In this document: positions 17,669-27,409 of the stretch, piece after piece
Layout of the letters: every line of letters starts with the position of its first letter
How positions within the stretch are numbered: the stretch's first letter is position 1
Assembly: GCA_963843945.1 (NCBI GenBank)
Contig: CAWJMF010000002.1
Location: 1,116,001-1,180,000 of the forward strand
DNA from: CAWJMF01 sp963843945
Lineage (GTDB): Bacteria > Vulcanimicrobiota > Vulcanimicrobiia > Vulcanimicrobiales > Vulcanimicrobiaceae
Direction: 5' to 3'
Length of the DNA stretch: 64,000 nucleotides
Translations under genes and position numbers: made by a program
Notes under the pieces: model-generated
Database searches by the model: none
What the model saw: the letters and a program-made list of their open reading frames with translations, nothing else
Told to the model about the DNA's origin: nothing

Positions 17669-20278
17669 TTAGCACAAACCATGTTCGCGGGCGATTCGAG
17701 CTGCCTCAATGCGTCCGTTGCAGCCTAGCTTCCGAAGAATGGCTTTCACGTGTGTATCTATAGTACCCGGGCTACGTCCGAGCTCCAACGCGACTGACTT
17801 ACTAGTTTGGCCCCTGGATAGCCTCACGAGTATCTGTCTTTCCGTGGGAGTAAGGGTTGCGAGTCGATGCGATGCGCCTCCACGAGGAAGCGATAGGCTT
17901 CTAAAAAGCAACGCCCACCCACCTAGTCCGTTTGACTGAAGAGCATCAAGTGCTGAATCGAATTCGCCCTCGGGCGCGGCCCCTTGCGGCCCAGCAAATA
18001 GCATTGCTGCCCGCCAAAGAAGGTATAGTGGGCTCGTCGTAAGCGTTCGGCACCGCTCTAGCCTGCGCAGCCTTTGCACTGCCAAATGCGCTTGACCGAC
18101 AAGTGCATAAGACATCGAGAGAAGAATTGTTGCCTTCACCATCCTATTTGAAAGCTGCACCGTACCACCGGGGACGGTCCTGAGTTGCTCAATATCGCTC
18201 AAGCCCAATCTAGCTTCATCACCGAGGCCGGCGGCGGCGGAGTATAGAACGGTCTCCGCTCGTCGAAGGTACTGTTGTTCGATGTTGGCATGACCGTACG
18301 CGCTGGTGCCTAGTAACTCACAAGCTTCCAAGTAGAGTCCGCGCCAGGCGAGCTGCATCGCCTTAGCCGGCAGCAAAGTCTCCTGCCACCTTGGCTCGGC
18401 TCGACCTTCGAACAGATCGAGCCGCATCTCCAGCTCAGCAAATCGCTGCTCGTCCCCGCGCTCGATCGCGAGATCGCAGAGGCCCATCAAGGCCACACGC
18501 TCCACCGAACGATCGCCGGCCCGCTCAGCAAATTCTAACATCCGCATGCAGTTTTCTAACGCTCTCTCTTGGTCACCAGCTTCGCTCGACACTCCAACAA
18601 GTGTCGAGTATGCGCGGGCTGCCAGGTTGTGGAACCCTCCGCGCTCCGCAACGGCTATCGATCTCAATGCATACGAGCGGGCGGCTTCGAACTGACCCGC
18701 ACGAACGGCGACGAACGCCGCGCTGTTGAGTACCGTTGCTTCTAGCGCGCCATCGTTTAAGCGCGAAGCTAGATCCCGTGCCCTTCGCATCGACTGCGCG
18801 GCCATCTTGTGCTGACCACCCGCGCTTTGGGCGGCCGCTAAAGTAGCTCCGAATCTACATCTAGTCCCTCGGTCAGAAATTTCCGAGACTTTAATCGTGG
18901 CCAGAATACGAATCGCTTCCAAATGCTTATACTGATTTATTAGCGATGCAGCGAATCTCTGGGCAAGATCGGCCCGCCGGTCACCGCTGCTCGCGTTAAT
19001 CGTGGAGGCAAACAGCGCGTTTGACTCCTCGAATCGCCCTAGCTTTGCCAGAACTTCCGCCCTCAGACCAACGAGATCCAGGTTGTCTGTTTCAAACTGC
19101 TCGGAAAAGAGCTCCCTTCGCACGTCATCGAGGAATCCGCGATCTATCAACGACCTTCCGTGCTCCACCAAAATCCTCTGGACGCCCTTTGTGTCGTTAG
19201 CTTCCGCGTATCTCCGCAGTGCGTGATCAACAAATGCGGTCGACTCTAGAGTCCTCGCCGTCCACATAAGTGCAGATCGGCGTTCCACTCCGCCTTTGAG
19301 CTCCAACTGGAACGCAAGAAATTCCTGAAACAGCGCGTCGTACCGAAACACCTGGGGTGCTGTTCTTTCGATTAGCCCTGTCTGATCCTGAATGCGCAAG
19401 ATCGTGGACATGGCGCCGTCGTATCCTGCCTCACAGAGCATTCTCACATCTAGGTGCGGCAGTAGACAGGTCTCAATCAGAAAACCTCGGTCAGCTTCGT
19501 TTATGACAGTTAGAACTTGCTCTGAAACGTAGCCGAAAAATAGCTCGCGCGCGGTAACAATGGCCTGCTTCATGTTCTGCGTTCTCAATGCACAACTGAG
19601 GGAAAAGGAGACGACAACTGGCCAACCTCGAGAGAATGAAAACACTTCGTGGATAGCGGTTGCGGTAAGGTCGACGTTCCAGTAATTCGCCGTTTCACGT
19701 ACTTCGTCCGGAGTCAAGCGAAGATCCGACCCACCAATCGGTAGACCTGTAGACCCTTGCGCAAACCAAGACGCGACCGGCAATGCAGCTGTACCGCGCG
19801 TCGCAAGAATCCATTTTAAGCTGGACGGCGTTCTGCCGATCATCTCAACGACTGCACCGATTACACTTGGAGAGCCCAAGTGAAGGTCGTCAAGGATAAT
19901 TGTTCCTTCGCGGTCGCCAAGGCTTAACACGACCTCCTCCGGCGTCAGTTTCTCAAAAGCAGAATTTGGCGAATCAAGTGCAGCCGGCACGCCTACGTAG
20001 TGGCCGTAGCCTGATTTTGGTGACGCGATGGAAGCACGGAGATCCGCGAGAAAAGCGCCAGCATCAACGTGCTCCAGGCCGAGCCTGAACAGCCAACTGG
20101 GCTGCGCGGAACGCCTCAAGAACTGCCTCACGATCGTGGACTTTCCAAATCCCGCCGGAGCGATTAGCAGGGCAACTCGCAGTCGCGCTGCAGCAGAAAG
20201 GCCCTCTAGGAGCCGCTCGCGTTCCGGAGCTTCAAACGCTTCGATGCGCGCAGGCCTAAGCTCATGTCCTGGAGACAT
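17669..20278 (-). CDS. MalT-type LuxR-family transcriptional regulator (STAND ATPase, TPR, HTH)
   Basis: 869 residues. The Walker A motif APAGFGKST is at 40-48, and a Walker B-like TIILDDLHLG is at about 128-137. A long helical TPR-like region covers about 400-780, and the LuxR HTH about 805-869 (LTPTERQILVRLSRGQTSK). Such proteins integrate a small-molecule signal and activate transcription. The gene is divergent from the subtilase cluster across a 320-bp gap and is the best candidate regulator of it. GC and codon use look foreign relative to flanks. Confidence 0.88.
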   Translation of the reverse strand: MSPGHELRPARIEAFEAPERERLLEGLSAAARLRVALLIAPAGFGKSTIVRQFLRRSAQPSWLFRLGLEHVDAGAFLADLRASIASPKSGYGHYVGVPAALDSPNSAFEKLTPEEVVLSLGDREGTIILDDLHLGSPSVIGAVVEMIGRTPSSLKWILATRGTAALPVASWFAQGSTGLPIGGSDLRLTPDEVRETANYWNVDLTATAIHEVFSFSRGWPVVVSFSLSCALRTQNMKQAIVTARELFFGYVSEQVLTVINEADRGFLIETCLLPHLDVRMLCEAGYDGAMSTILRIQDQTGLIERTAPQVFRYDALFQEFLAFQLELKGGVERRSALMWTARTLESTAFVDHALRRYAEANDTKGVQRILVEHGRSLIDRGFLDDVRRELFSEQFETDNLDLVGLRAEVLAKLGRFEESNALFASTINASSGDRRADLAQRFAASLINQYKHLEAIRILATIKVSEISDRGTRCRFGATLAAAQSAGGQHKMAAQSMRRARDLASRLNDGALEATVLNSAAFVAVRAGQFEAARSYALRSIAVAERGGFHNLAARAYSTLVGVSSEAGDQERALENCMRMLEFAERAGDRSVERVALMGLCDLAIERGDEQRFAELEMRLDLFEGRAEPRWQETLLPAKAMQLAWRGLYLEACELLGTSAYGHANIEQQYLRRAETVLYSAAAGLGDEARLGLSDIEQLRTVPGGTVQLSNRMVKATILLSMSYALVGQAHLAVQRLRRLERCRTLTTSPLYLLWRAAMLFAGPQGAAPEGEFDSALDALQSNGLGGWALLFRSLSLPRGGASHRLATLTPTERQILVRLSRGQTSKSVALELGRSPGTIDTHVKAILRKLGCNGRIEAARIAREHGLC

Positions 20279-20598
20279 GCAAGCCTCCTTGCGAAGAGAA
20301 CCCCTGCTACGGCGTTATCGCAACCAAGCCCTACCTTCTCGCCTGCGATTCGCCGAAGGAACGATCAGTTTTGCATAGCTCTATTGTGTCCATAGCGTTA
20401 ACGGACGGCCCTCTGGCGCTCAGACCGATGTAGCAGCCAATCCACACTCGTCAAGCGTTTTTTCCGCGATCTTCACGCGCAGTTTCCGTTAGCAGAGTGG
20501 CTGTGAGGGTTTGCTAGCAGCGTAGGTGCCACAGCGCGCCCGGCGTAACCAGGCTGAAAGCACGTGTTTCAATCGCTCGTTCTAACACCTGAGGTCTC
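20279..20598. promoter_or_regulatory. 320-bp divergent intergenic region, regulator versus subtilase cluster
   Basis: No gene is seen here. It must hold both divergent promoters. An AT-richer stretch lies at about 20363-20400. No confident -10/-35 pair or operator was found by eye. Confidence 0.45.
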
Positions 20599-22466
20599 AT
20601 GAACGACTCGAACCTCAGCCGCATCACCGAACCGCTGCTCGAACTCGCCAATCAGTCTCCCGCCGACTGCTTCAGCGTTGTCGTGCGCGTGGTCGTCGTG
20701 GCAGGCGCCGATCCCAAGGCCGCGTACGCGAATGTCCCTGCGATCCTGCAGCAGGTCGCGACGGCGATCGCCACCCTACCGCTGGATTCGGCTAAGCACG
20801 AAGGCATGACCGCGAGTGGCGCGGCGACCGGGTCGCCCTTTCTCTACGCGACTCTCACTGGCGCAAACGTGCTCGCGCTCGAGCAGGCGATTCCGGCCGG
20901 GGTCCCGCTCGAGTTTCGGCGCGATCGTACGACCCTCGACCAAAGCGCGGGCTTCGATCCGGAAGACCTCGTCGGACGCGTCATTGCTGAGCCCCTGGCC
21001 TCGCAGGTCGCGTCCGCGCCCGATGCCTCCTACGACATCATCGTCGTTTTGAATACCGGAAACCCGCAAGGCGTCGCGTCGGCGCGCAAGGCCGTCGCCG
21101 ATTACCTCGACCTGCTCGGCGCGCGCGCGGGCACGAAGATCGACTACGCAGAGAACGACAACGCCTCGCACCCCTATGTCTACGCGACGATGAGCGGCTT
21201 TCAGATCCGGGCTCTCGTCGAACTCGATCGAAATCCGGGCACCGGGCCGATTTCGATTCACCAGATTTGGGAGGATAGCCACGTCCAGCCGCTCATCACC
21301 AAATCGATCGCGACCGTCAAGGCCGATGCCGCGCACGTCGCTTTCAGCGCGCTCGGGAAGGGCATCGTCTGGGCGGTTCTCGACTCCGGCATCGACGTCA
21401 CCCACCCGCATTTCGCTGCGAATCAAAATCTCAAGCTCGACGACCTGCGCCCGTTGCGTCATCGCGACTTTACAGCACCGCCCGATCCGAAGGCGGATCC
21501 GGCGGGTGACGATCAAAGCGCGCTACGCGACGCGTTCGGGCACGGGACGCACGTCGCCGGCATCATCGCCGGCAGTTGGACGGCGCCCACCGCTGCCAAA
21601 CAGACCGCCCAAGACCCACGGTCCTGAAAACCTCGCGCAACGGTGCCGGCGCGGACGAGCGCGTCCTCGAGTATCCGCCCGTGATCGCCGGGATGGCGCC
21701 GAAGTGCACCCTCATCAGCTTGCGAGTCCTCGACGATACCGGCGACGGGCAAGTCTCGTCGATCATCGACGCCTTCGAAGCGATTCAACAGCTCAACAAC
21801 TACGGGCGGCGCATCGTCATTGCCGGCGTGAATTTGAGCGTCGGCTATCCGTTCGACGCGAAGTGGTTCGGCTGCGGCCAGAGCCCGCTCTGCGTCGAGG
21901 TCGACCGCCTCGTGCGCTCGGGCGTCGTCGTCGTGTCGGCCGCGGGGAATTCCGGGTATGGCACGGTCGCCACCGCCTATACCAAGGGCTGGGCCAGCAC
22001 GATGGCTCAGACGATCAACGATCCAGGTAACGCCGACCTCGCGATCACCGTCGGATCGACCCACCGCGAAGAGCCGCACCTCTACGGCATATCCTACTTC
22101 TCGTCCAAAGGCCCGACGGGCGATGGCCGCCTCAAACCGGATCTGGTTGCGCCGGGCGAGCGCATCGTCTCCTGCGCTTCAGCGCAGAGCCGGCTTCCCG
22201 CGACGATCTCAAACGACGACGCCACCGGGTCGACGACGACCGTCCCGGCCGACGGTTACACGTACAAAGAGGATTCCGGAACGAGCATGGCCGCGCCACA
22301 CGTCTCGGGGGTGATCGCGAGCTTCCTCTCGATTCGCAAGGAGTACATCGGTCAGCCCGAAGCGGTCAAAGCGCTCTTCGTCGCCAACGCGACCGATCTC
22401 AAGCGCGACCCGACCTTCCAAGGTGGCGGTCTCGTCGACATCATGCGCGCCATTCAAGCCGTGTAG
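20599..22466 (+). CDS. Subtilisin-like (S8) serine protease with doubled N-terminal module, frameshifted
   Basis: Asp262 in AVLDSGIDVTH and His315 in GHGTHVAGI lie in the first frame. The Ser in GTSMAAPHVSG and the oxyanion Asn region VVVVSAAGNSG lie in a second frame. The frame changes between about 21590 and 21627 (one base lost or two gained); read together they give about 620 residues. Residues 80-97 and 192-209 are similar (PFLYATLTG versus PYVYATMSG), so the N-terminus is a tandem duplicated module, perhaps an intramolecular chaperone. No Sec signal is visible. GAGG precedes the ATG. Confidence 0.8.
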
Positions 22467-22481
22467 CGAAGGAGCGAGCCG

Positions 22482-23874
22482 GTGAACTTCGGCCAATTTC
22501 AAACCATCGAAGTCCCCTTCGACAAGAACGCCGCGATTACGGCGCTCGGCCCGATCGACGGCACGGGTGCGGCCGCAGCGGTTGCCGCGCTAGCTCCAAA
22601 GATCGACGATCTCATCGTGATCTCGCACGGCTGGAACAACGACGTCAACGACGCGCGCACGCTCTATGCGGCGATCTTCGCGAGCGTCGCAGCCGCCTGG
22701 AGCGCAGCCGGCTTGACGGCCGCCGATCAAGCCAAGACCGGCATCCTCGCGCTCTATTGGCCTTCGAAAAAGTTCGATGAAGCCGACCTCATTCCGGGCG
22801 GCGCCGCCGCCGTTCAAGACGCGACGCGGGTCGACTACGGCGCTGCCATCACGGCACAGATCGCGAATCTCAAGGACGCCTTCGGGCAATTCGACGCTGC
22901 GCAGCAGCAACTGCTCGATCGCGCGCTCGCGCAAGTGCCATCGCTAGATACCGAAGCCGCGCAGAACGCGTATGTCGCCGCACTCGCCGCCTTGTTTCCC
23001 GGTGACGACCGGCGAGGCCGATCCGGGCCTCGACTCCAGCAAGGGCGGTTTTCAAGATCGTTCCGGCGCGGATATCCTCGCCGACATTCAAGCGCAGCTT
23101 GGTCTTCAGTCCGCTGCTCCCGCGACGGGCGGCGGCGCGGAGCAGATCGACGACGGCGCGCCGTCGGCGAGCGCAGGCGCAGCCGCCGGGTTCAATCCGA
23201 TCGCCGGAATCCAGCAGGCCGCGAACTTACTGCTCAACCTCACGACCTACTACGTCATGAAAGAGCGCGCCGGAACCGTCGGCCAAATCGGCGCGGCGCC
23301 GCTCGTCGCTGCGGCGCTTGCGGCGAATCCGCAGCTGCGCGTGCATTTGGTCGGGCACAGCTTCGGGGGCCGGCTCGTCACCTCGCTCGCGAACGCGCTG
23401 CCCGCCGGCGCGCAAGTCCGCACGATGGCGCTCTTGCAAGCCGCCTACTCGCACTACGGCCTGGCTCCCGCACCGGCCGATGGCAGCCGTCCCGTCGGCG
23501 CGTTTCGCGACGTCGTCGCGAAGAACAAAGTCCGCGACATCATCCAGATCACGCACAGCGATCACGACTGGGCGGTCGGCGCCGCCTATCCGATCGCTTC
23601 GTTCATCGCGCGCGACACGGCTTCGGCGGTCCCGATCAGCGTGCCGGGTACGGCCAACAGCCCGTGGGGCGGCATGGGTGGCAGCGGCGCACAGCAAACC
23701 GCCGAAGCTTTCGACGATACGCTGCTCGACGGAAACACCGCCTACGCACCGCTTCCGCCGGGAAAACTGATCCGCAACCTCACCGGCGACGCCTTCATCG
23801 CCGGACACGGCAACGTCGACGGCCCGCAAGTCGCCTGGGCCTTCTTGCAGGGCTTCGTGCTCGGTCGCCGCTAA
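22482..23874 (+). CDS. Alpha/beta hydrolase (lipase-like), frameshifted
   Basis: The first frame has LIVISHGWNNDVNDAR, an oxyanion-hole region. After a one-base frame change near 22995-23010 the second frame has HLVGHSFGGRLV, the nucleophile elbow. A late His lies in FIAGHGN. Restoring one base gives about 464 residues. AAGGAG precedes the GTG at 22482, 15 bp after the protease stop, so it is co-transcribed. No signal peptide is visible. It probably hydrolyses lipids or esters. Confidence 0.72.
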
Positions 23875-23886
23875 ACGCTAGCGGCA

Positions 23887-24270
23887 GTGAAGGTCTTGGC
23901 GTTATGCCTCGCACTCCTCGCCCAAATCGCGCTACCGGTTCGCGTGATTCCGCAACCTTCGTGCCTCGTGAAGGCTGCGTCCCCGAGCATCGCGTCAGTA
24001 ACCGCCTGCACCTATAAGTACTTGCCTTCTCCCGCCGGCAACGCGAACTACTTTGCTTCGGTGACGATCGCGTACCAAACGTCTCAACCGAGTTCCGCCA
24101 TCCGGTTTCGTTGCGTCTTTGCCAACACGCCGAGCGGAACGCGCTCCGTTCTCTGGCGGGCGCCGTCGCTCGCGAACAAGCCAAGTCAGGCGCAGTTCTC
24201 GTTGGTTGCGCCGAACCCGAACGCGCCGCCGCTCGCGTGCGATATCGATCGCAACGGTGTCTTCCGGTGA
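23887..24270 (+). CDS. Small secreted hypothetical protein
   Basis: 127 residues from the GTG at 23887. A signal peptide (VLALCLALLAQIALPV) is followed by a Cys-containing beta-rich domain (four Cys in the mature part). It begins 13 bp after the hydrolase gene. Its stop TGA overlaps the next gene's start codon. Unknown function. Confidence 0.6.
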   Translation: MKVLALCLALLAQIALPVRVIPQPSCLVKAASPSIASVTACTYKYLPSPAGNANYFASVTIAYQTSQPSSAIRFRCVFANTPSGTRSVLWRAPSLANKPSQAQFSLVAPNPNAPPLACDIDRNGVFR

Positions 24271-25019
24271 CGACCCCGGCGACGGTCCGCAAATGGATCT
24301 GGCCGTCTGCCCGCCTCATGCTCGTCGGTGGCATCGTCCTGATCGCTGCGAGCGTCGCCCTGTTCTGGTACGCCTGGCACGCCAACACCGAACGGGAGAG
24401 CGCCGCGAAAGCGTACGGTGCGCTCACCTTCGACGGCTTGCGCACGCCGGTGGGTGGGATCACGCTGGCGCTCAAACGCGTCGAGTGGGCTGCGAGCGGA
24501 TCGGGCGTATTGAGCGCCGACGTAAATCAAGCCAACCCGCAAGCCTTTGGCGAAGGGCTCGTCAAACCGCTCCTCGATGCCAGCGATACGATCAGCGTGA
24601 TCCTCTCGCCCAGCGGAACGTCGCTCGACTGCAGCAGCAGCAAGTCGTTCCCCGAAAAGGTTACGGTCGAGCTGCACGCGCAGGGCTTTCAAGTCGATGA
24701 AGTCGGCGAGGCGGCCAAGTCCGGCGATGCCTTATATCGCCAGCTTTGCCTGCCGGGGACGAGCGACAGCTGGGCTTGGAATCTCGAGCCGCAAACCCCG
24801 GGCGTACATCTTTTGACGTTTCGCATCATCCCCACGGCGCGCGACGGCTCGCCCATGCAAACCGGCGATGTCGACATGATTACCGTCGTTCCCGCGCCGC
24901 TTCAGCTCTTGCCGATCGCGCAACTCGTTCTCACGAGTGGTATCGCATCGATTTTGCTGAGCCCGCTCAAGCGGCTGCTCGGCGGGGGCGACTCTTCTTC
25001 CGCCGCGGAGACCTCGTAG
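24267..25019 (+). CDS. Membrane protein with N- and C-terminal helices around an extracytoplasmic domain
   Basis: 250 residues from the GTG at 24267, which overlaps the previous stop (GTGA), so translation is coupled. One transmembrane helix is at about residues 16-36, then a beta-rich domain to about 205 with Cys residues, then a second helix (IAQLVLTSGIASILL) and a short basic tail. The topology is the same as that of the 33689-34333 product at the other end of the region. Confidence 0.65.
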   Translation: MTTPATVRKWIWPSARLMLVGGIVLIAASVALFWYAWHANTERESAAKAYGALTFDGLRTPVGGITLALKRVEWAASGSGVLSADVNQANPQAFGEGLVKPLLDASDTISVILSPSGTSLDCSSSKSFPEKVTVELHAQGFQVDEVGEAAKSGDALYRQLCLPGTSDSWAWNLEPQTPGVHLLTFRIIPTARDGSPMQTGDVDMITVVPAPLQLLPIAQLVLTSGIASILLSPLKRLLGGGDSSSAAETS

Positions 25020-25052
25020 GCGCGGTCGCCGCTTAAAGCGGGCCGTCGGCGC

Positions 25053-25403
25053 TCAGCCGGCGAGACTGTACAGGAGCTGGAGTTGGTAGGGCGTCGCGGT
25101 CTGGGTCGTGTAGTTCGTGTTCGTCGAGTCGTCGTAGACGACGGTGATCTTGCCGTTGCGCGCGCCTTGTTTGACGGTCTCGACCCAGGTGCCGGGATCG
25201 CCGCTGACCTGAACGGCCGTTTGTTTGATGTTCTGCAGGGTCGCCGTGACTTGGGTCTGCGTCCCGGTCTGATTCTGCCACGCCGGCACGATGTGCGGGA
25301 AACCGCAATAGACTTTCCCGTTCTCGCCGTCAAAAGAGAAGATGAGCATCGCGCCGTCGTCCCATTCGATTGCGACGCTGGTCTGGGTGGTCTGTACGCT
25401 CAC
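25053..25403 (-). CDS. Small hypothetical protein, last gene of the minus-strand block
   Basis: 116 residues. The start is the GTG at 25403, because AGGAGG stands eight bases upstream; the longer upstream frame is a shadow of the hydrolase gene. The product is beta-rich (VAIEWDDGAMLIFSFDGENGK is one segment) and has no signal peptide or catalytic motif. It is convergent with the 24267 gene and 44 bp downstream of the hydrolase stop. Confidence 0.65.
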   Translation of the reverse strand: MSVQTTQTSVAIEWDDGAMLIFSFDGENGKVYCGFPHIVPAWQNQTGTQTQVTATLQNIKQTAVQVSGDPGTWVETVKQGARNGKITVVYDDSTNTNYTTQTATPYQLQLLYSLAG

Positions 25404-25447
25404 TGATAAAACCTCCTGTTGTGGGCAAGGTGATTGGACGCGAGAGC

Positions 25448-26614
25448 CTAGGGCAGCATTCCTAGGGCGAGCAGCAAGTTGCCCGAGCCTAGCAAGCCGT
25501 CGTGAACGACGAACGGGTTCGGGTTGACGACGACGTAGTTTGCCGAGAACGCGTTGTACGCGTCGGAGCCTTTGCCGCCGATCGCCGCCGCGTTCTTGGC
25601 GAACCACGCGGCGATCGTCTGCGTCAGCGTGGCGTAATTGGTTGCGTAGAAGTCGTCCTGGGTGTTGTAGATGCCGCGGAAGCGGAAGCTCGACTTGAGA
25701 TAGTCCAGCTGGTCGGAGGCGCTTCCGAGCGCCGCAAGATCCGCGTTGAGTTTCTGCGTGACGTAGGTCGTGATGCCGGCTAGTTCGTTCGTGCCGTTGA
25801 TCGCCTCGAACAGAAACATCGCGGCGATCTTCGAGGGCAAGCGCGGCTGGCCGGCCTGACCGGCCATCGGCCCGATCGTATTCCCGCCGCCGCTGTGCCC
25901 CGAGAGGACGACGCGCCCGATGGACGGAGCCGCAGACCACACTCCCGCGCTGACCGCGGCGCCAAGCGCCTCGTTGAGAAATGAATCGCAGTCGAAGAGC
26001 GCGCTGCCCGGCGCGAACCCCGAGACGAGCGTACCCTGCGGCAGCAGCGCGATCATCGCGCGACCGGACTTGCCCAACTGGTCTTCGATCTGATCGACCA
26101 GCACGTCACGCACGCTGCCCGCGTCGGGCAGATTGGACGCGGCGCGCTGCCGATAGCCGATGTTGTGCCCGTGCAGATGCAAGAGCACGTCGATCGACTG
26201 GGACGTATCGAGCGACGGCGGGACGATCAGAATCGCGCGCCCGGCCGCCGATTCCGTCGTCGCGGGATTGGGCGCGGGATCCTGATTGACTTGCTTGAGG
26301 CCGTCGAGCGGAATGCGGCGAACGCCGCCGGCGCTGCGTTCGCCCTCGTTCCAGCCGCCCGATACCGCGCCGCTCCATCCGCCGGCCGCCGGCGCACTGG
26401 GCGAGCCATTCGGCGTCGCCGCGTTTCCGTTGCTCGCGGTTGCATCGCTCGCGGTTGCATCGCTCGTGGTTGCGTCGCTCGCGGTTGCATCGCTCGAAGC
26501 CGCGTCGCTCCCGTTCGACGCCGGAGCCCCTGAGGGATCGGCCGCGCCGGCATCTTGGATCGACGAATCCGTCGTCGTGCCGCCATCGCTCGCCGGCGTT
26601 TCGTCGGTCGTCAC
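25448..26614 (-). CDS. Serine hydrolase (alpha/beta fold) with N-terminal Ala/Ser/Asp/Thr repeat segment
   Basis: I prefer the GTG at 26614, with GGGAG six bases upstream and a GTGA overlap with the M15 gene stop; a GTG at 26638 is also in frame. The N-terminal 80 residues are low complexity, including five ASDAT-type repeats encoded by 15-bp units. The catalytic domain has LLHLHGHN (oxyanion region) and VVLSGHSGGGN (nucleophile Ser), with a late FVVHDG. No Sec signal is visible. It may act on polymers or esters outside the cell. Confidence 0.75.
   Translation of the reverse strand: MTTDETPASDGGTTTDSSIQDAGAADPSGAPASNGSDAASSDATASDATTSDATASDATASNGNAATPNGSPSAPAAGGWSGAVSGGWNEGERSAGGVRRIPLDGLKQVNQDPAPNPATTESAAGRAILIVPPSLDTSQSIDVLLHLHGHNIGYRQRAASNLPDAGSVRDVLVDQIEDQLGKSGRAMIALLPQGTLVSGFAPGSALFDCDSFLNEALGAAVSAGVWSAAPSIGRVVLSGHSGGGNTIGPMAGQAGQPRLPSKIAAMFLFEAINGTNELAGITTYVTQKLNADLAALGSASDQLDYLKSSFRFRGIYNTQDDFYATNYATLTQTIAAWFAKNAAAIGGKGSDAYNAFSANYVVVNPNPFVVHDGLLGSGNLLLALGMLP
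26425..26512. repeat. 15-bp tandem repeat inside the serine hydrolase gene
   Basis: About five units of GTTGCATCGCTCGCG and variants, read on the minus strand as ATASD/ATTSD. Unit length keeps the frame, so copy number could vary without breaking the gene. The core GCATCGCTCG is shared with the repeat at 27191-27390. Confidence 0.75.
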
Positions 26615-27393
26615 GGAATGCTCCCGTTGGCTTTCCACGCGGCAATCAGCTCGTTCGATGCTTCGTAGTGCATGCCGTCCGGCGTCGGGCTAAAGCCGGC
26701 GCCCCAGAAGAACTGCTCGGCGAGCATGTAGGGGCACAGACTGAGCAGACCTTGCGAGACGGTCGCCGAGCCGCGCGGCGTCAGCACGCCGCCGATCGTG
26801 AGATCGATGGCGGTACCCCACGAGTGATTTGAGAAGTTCGTGGTCGAGCCGCGCACGTAGCGCACGCACAGCATGCCTTGCGTCCCGAGCAGCGCGTAGA
26901 GCGCCGGCTCGGCGCTCTGTACCGCGGCGAAGACGCGCGTCAGCGCGTCGACTGCCGGGCCGAGCCCCGTGACGCGGAATGGGCCGACGCTCGCGGTCTT
27001 CATGAGCTTTTGGAGCGCCGCCGAGGAGGGACCGCAGCCGGGATCCGGCGTTCCCGGATTTCCCAGCGCGTTCAGCATCGTCGCGGGATCCGCCGACGTC
27101 AGTCCGCTGTTGATTCCGCTTGGGATCGCGACCATGACCGAGTAGTCGACGGCCGGCGGTGTGGGCGAGGCGTTCGTCGACGACGAGCCATTTGTCGAAC
27201 CGGCATCGCTCGATCCCGCGTCGCTGGACCCCGCGTCGCTCGATCCCGAATCGCTCGAGCCCGCATCGCTCGATCCCGCGTCGTTCGATCCGGTGGGCGC
27301 TCCGGCGACCGCCGTTCCGGCATCGCTGGATCCGGAGTCGCTCGCTCCGGCGTCGCTGGATCCGCCGTCGCTCGAGCCGTCTAGATTAGCCAT
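26611..27393 (-). CDS. M15-type peptidase (VanY/L-alanyl-D-glutamate peptidase-like) with N-terminal SSDAG repeats
   Basis: 260 residues. Residues 6-75 are repeats of SSDAG/SSDSG. The catalytic part has FSNHSWGTAIDLTIG (zinc-binding His and Asp) and DGMHYE (second His), the M15 signature. Such enzymes cut peptide cross-links or stems in peptidoglycan. TAAGGAG precedes the ATG at 27393. There is no signal peptide. It sits between a membrane protein gene and a serine hydrolase gene in one block. Confidence 0.8.
   Translation of the reverse strand: MANLDGSSDGGSSDAGASDSGSSDAGTAVAGAPTGSNDAGSSDAGSSDSGSSDAGSSDAGSSDAGSTNGSSSTNASPTPPAVDYSVMVAIPSGINSGLTSADPATMLNALGNPGTPDPGCGPSSAALQKLMKTASVGPFRVTGLGPAVDALTRVFAAVQSAEPALYALLGTQGMLCVRYVRGSTTNFSNHSWGTAIDLTIGGVLTPRGSATVSQGLLSLCPYMLAEQFFWGAGFSPTPDGMHYEASNELIAAWKANGSIP
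27191..27390. repeat. 15-bp tandem repeat encoding SSDAG in the M15 peptidase gene
   Basis: Two runs of a 15-bp unit close to GCATCGCTCGATCCC (about 27199-27291 and 27318-27385), separated by a unique GAPTGS-coding spacer. It is in frame with the gene, so it can expand or contract. Confidence 0.75.
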
Positions 27394-27409
27394 CGTTGTT
27401 CTCCTTACG

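Noticed and set aside
22482..24017. Single 511-residue ORF ending at 24017
   Set aside because: After about residue 172 it is Arg-rich out-of-frame reading; the true C-terminus is in the neighbouring frame to 23874.
25404..25940. Upstream extension of the 25053 gene
   Set aside because: It overlaps the serine hydrolase in another frame; AGGAGG fixes the start at 25403.
26440..26832. Plus-strand Arg/Ser-rich ORF across the ASDAT repeats
   Set aside because: Shadow of the serine hydrolase repeat; no independent start signal.
26425..27390. CRISPR-like repeats
   Set aside because: Units are 15 bp, contiguous, coding in frame and without spacers; they are protein repeats.
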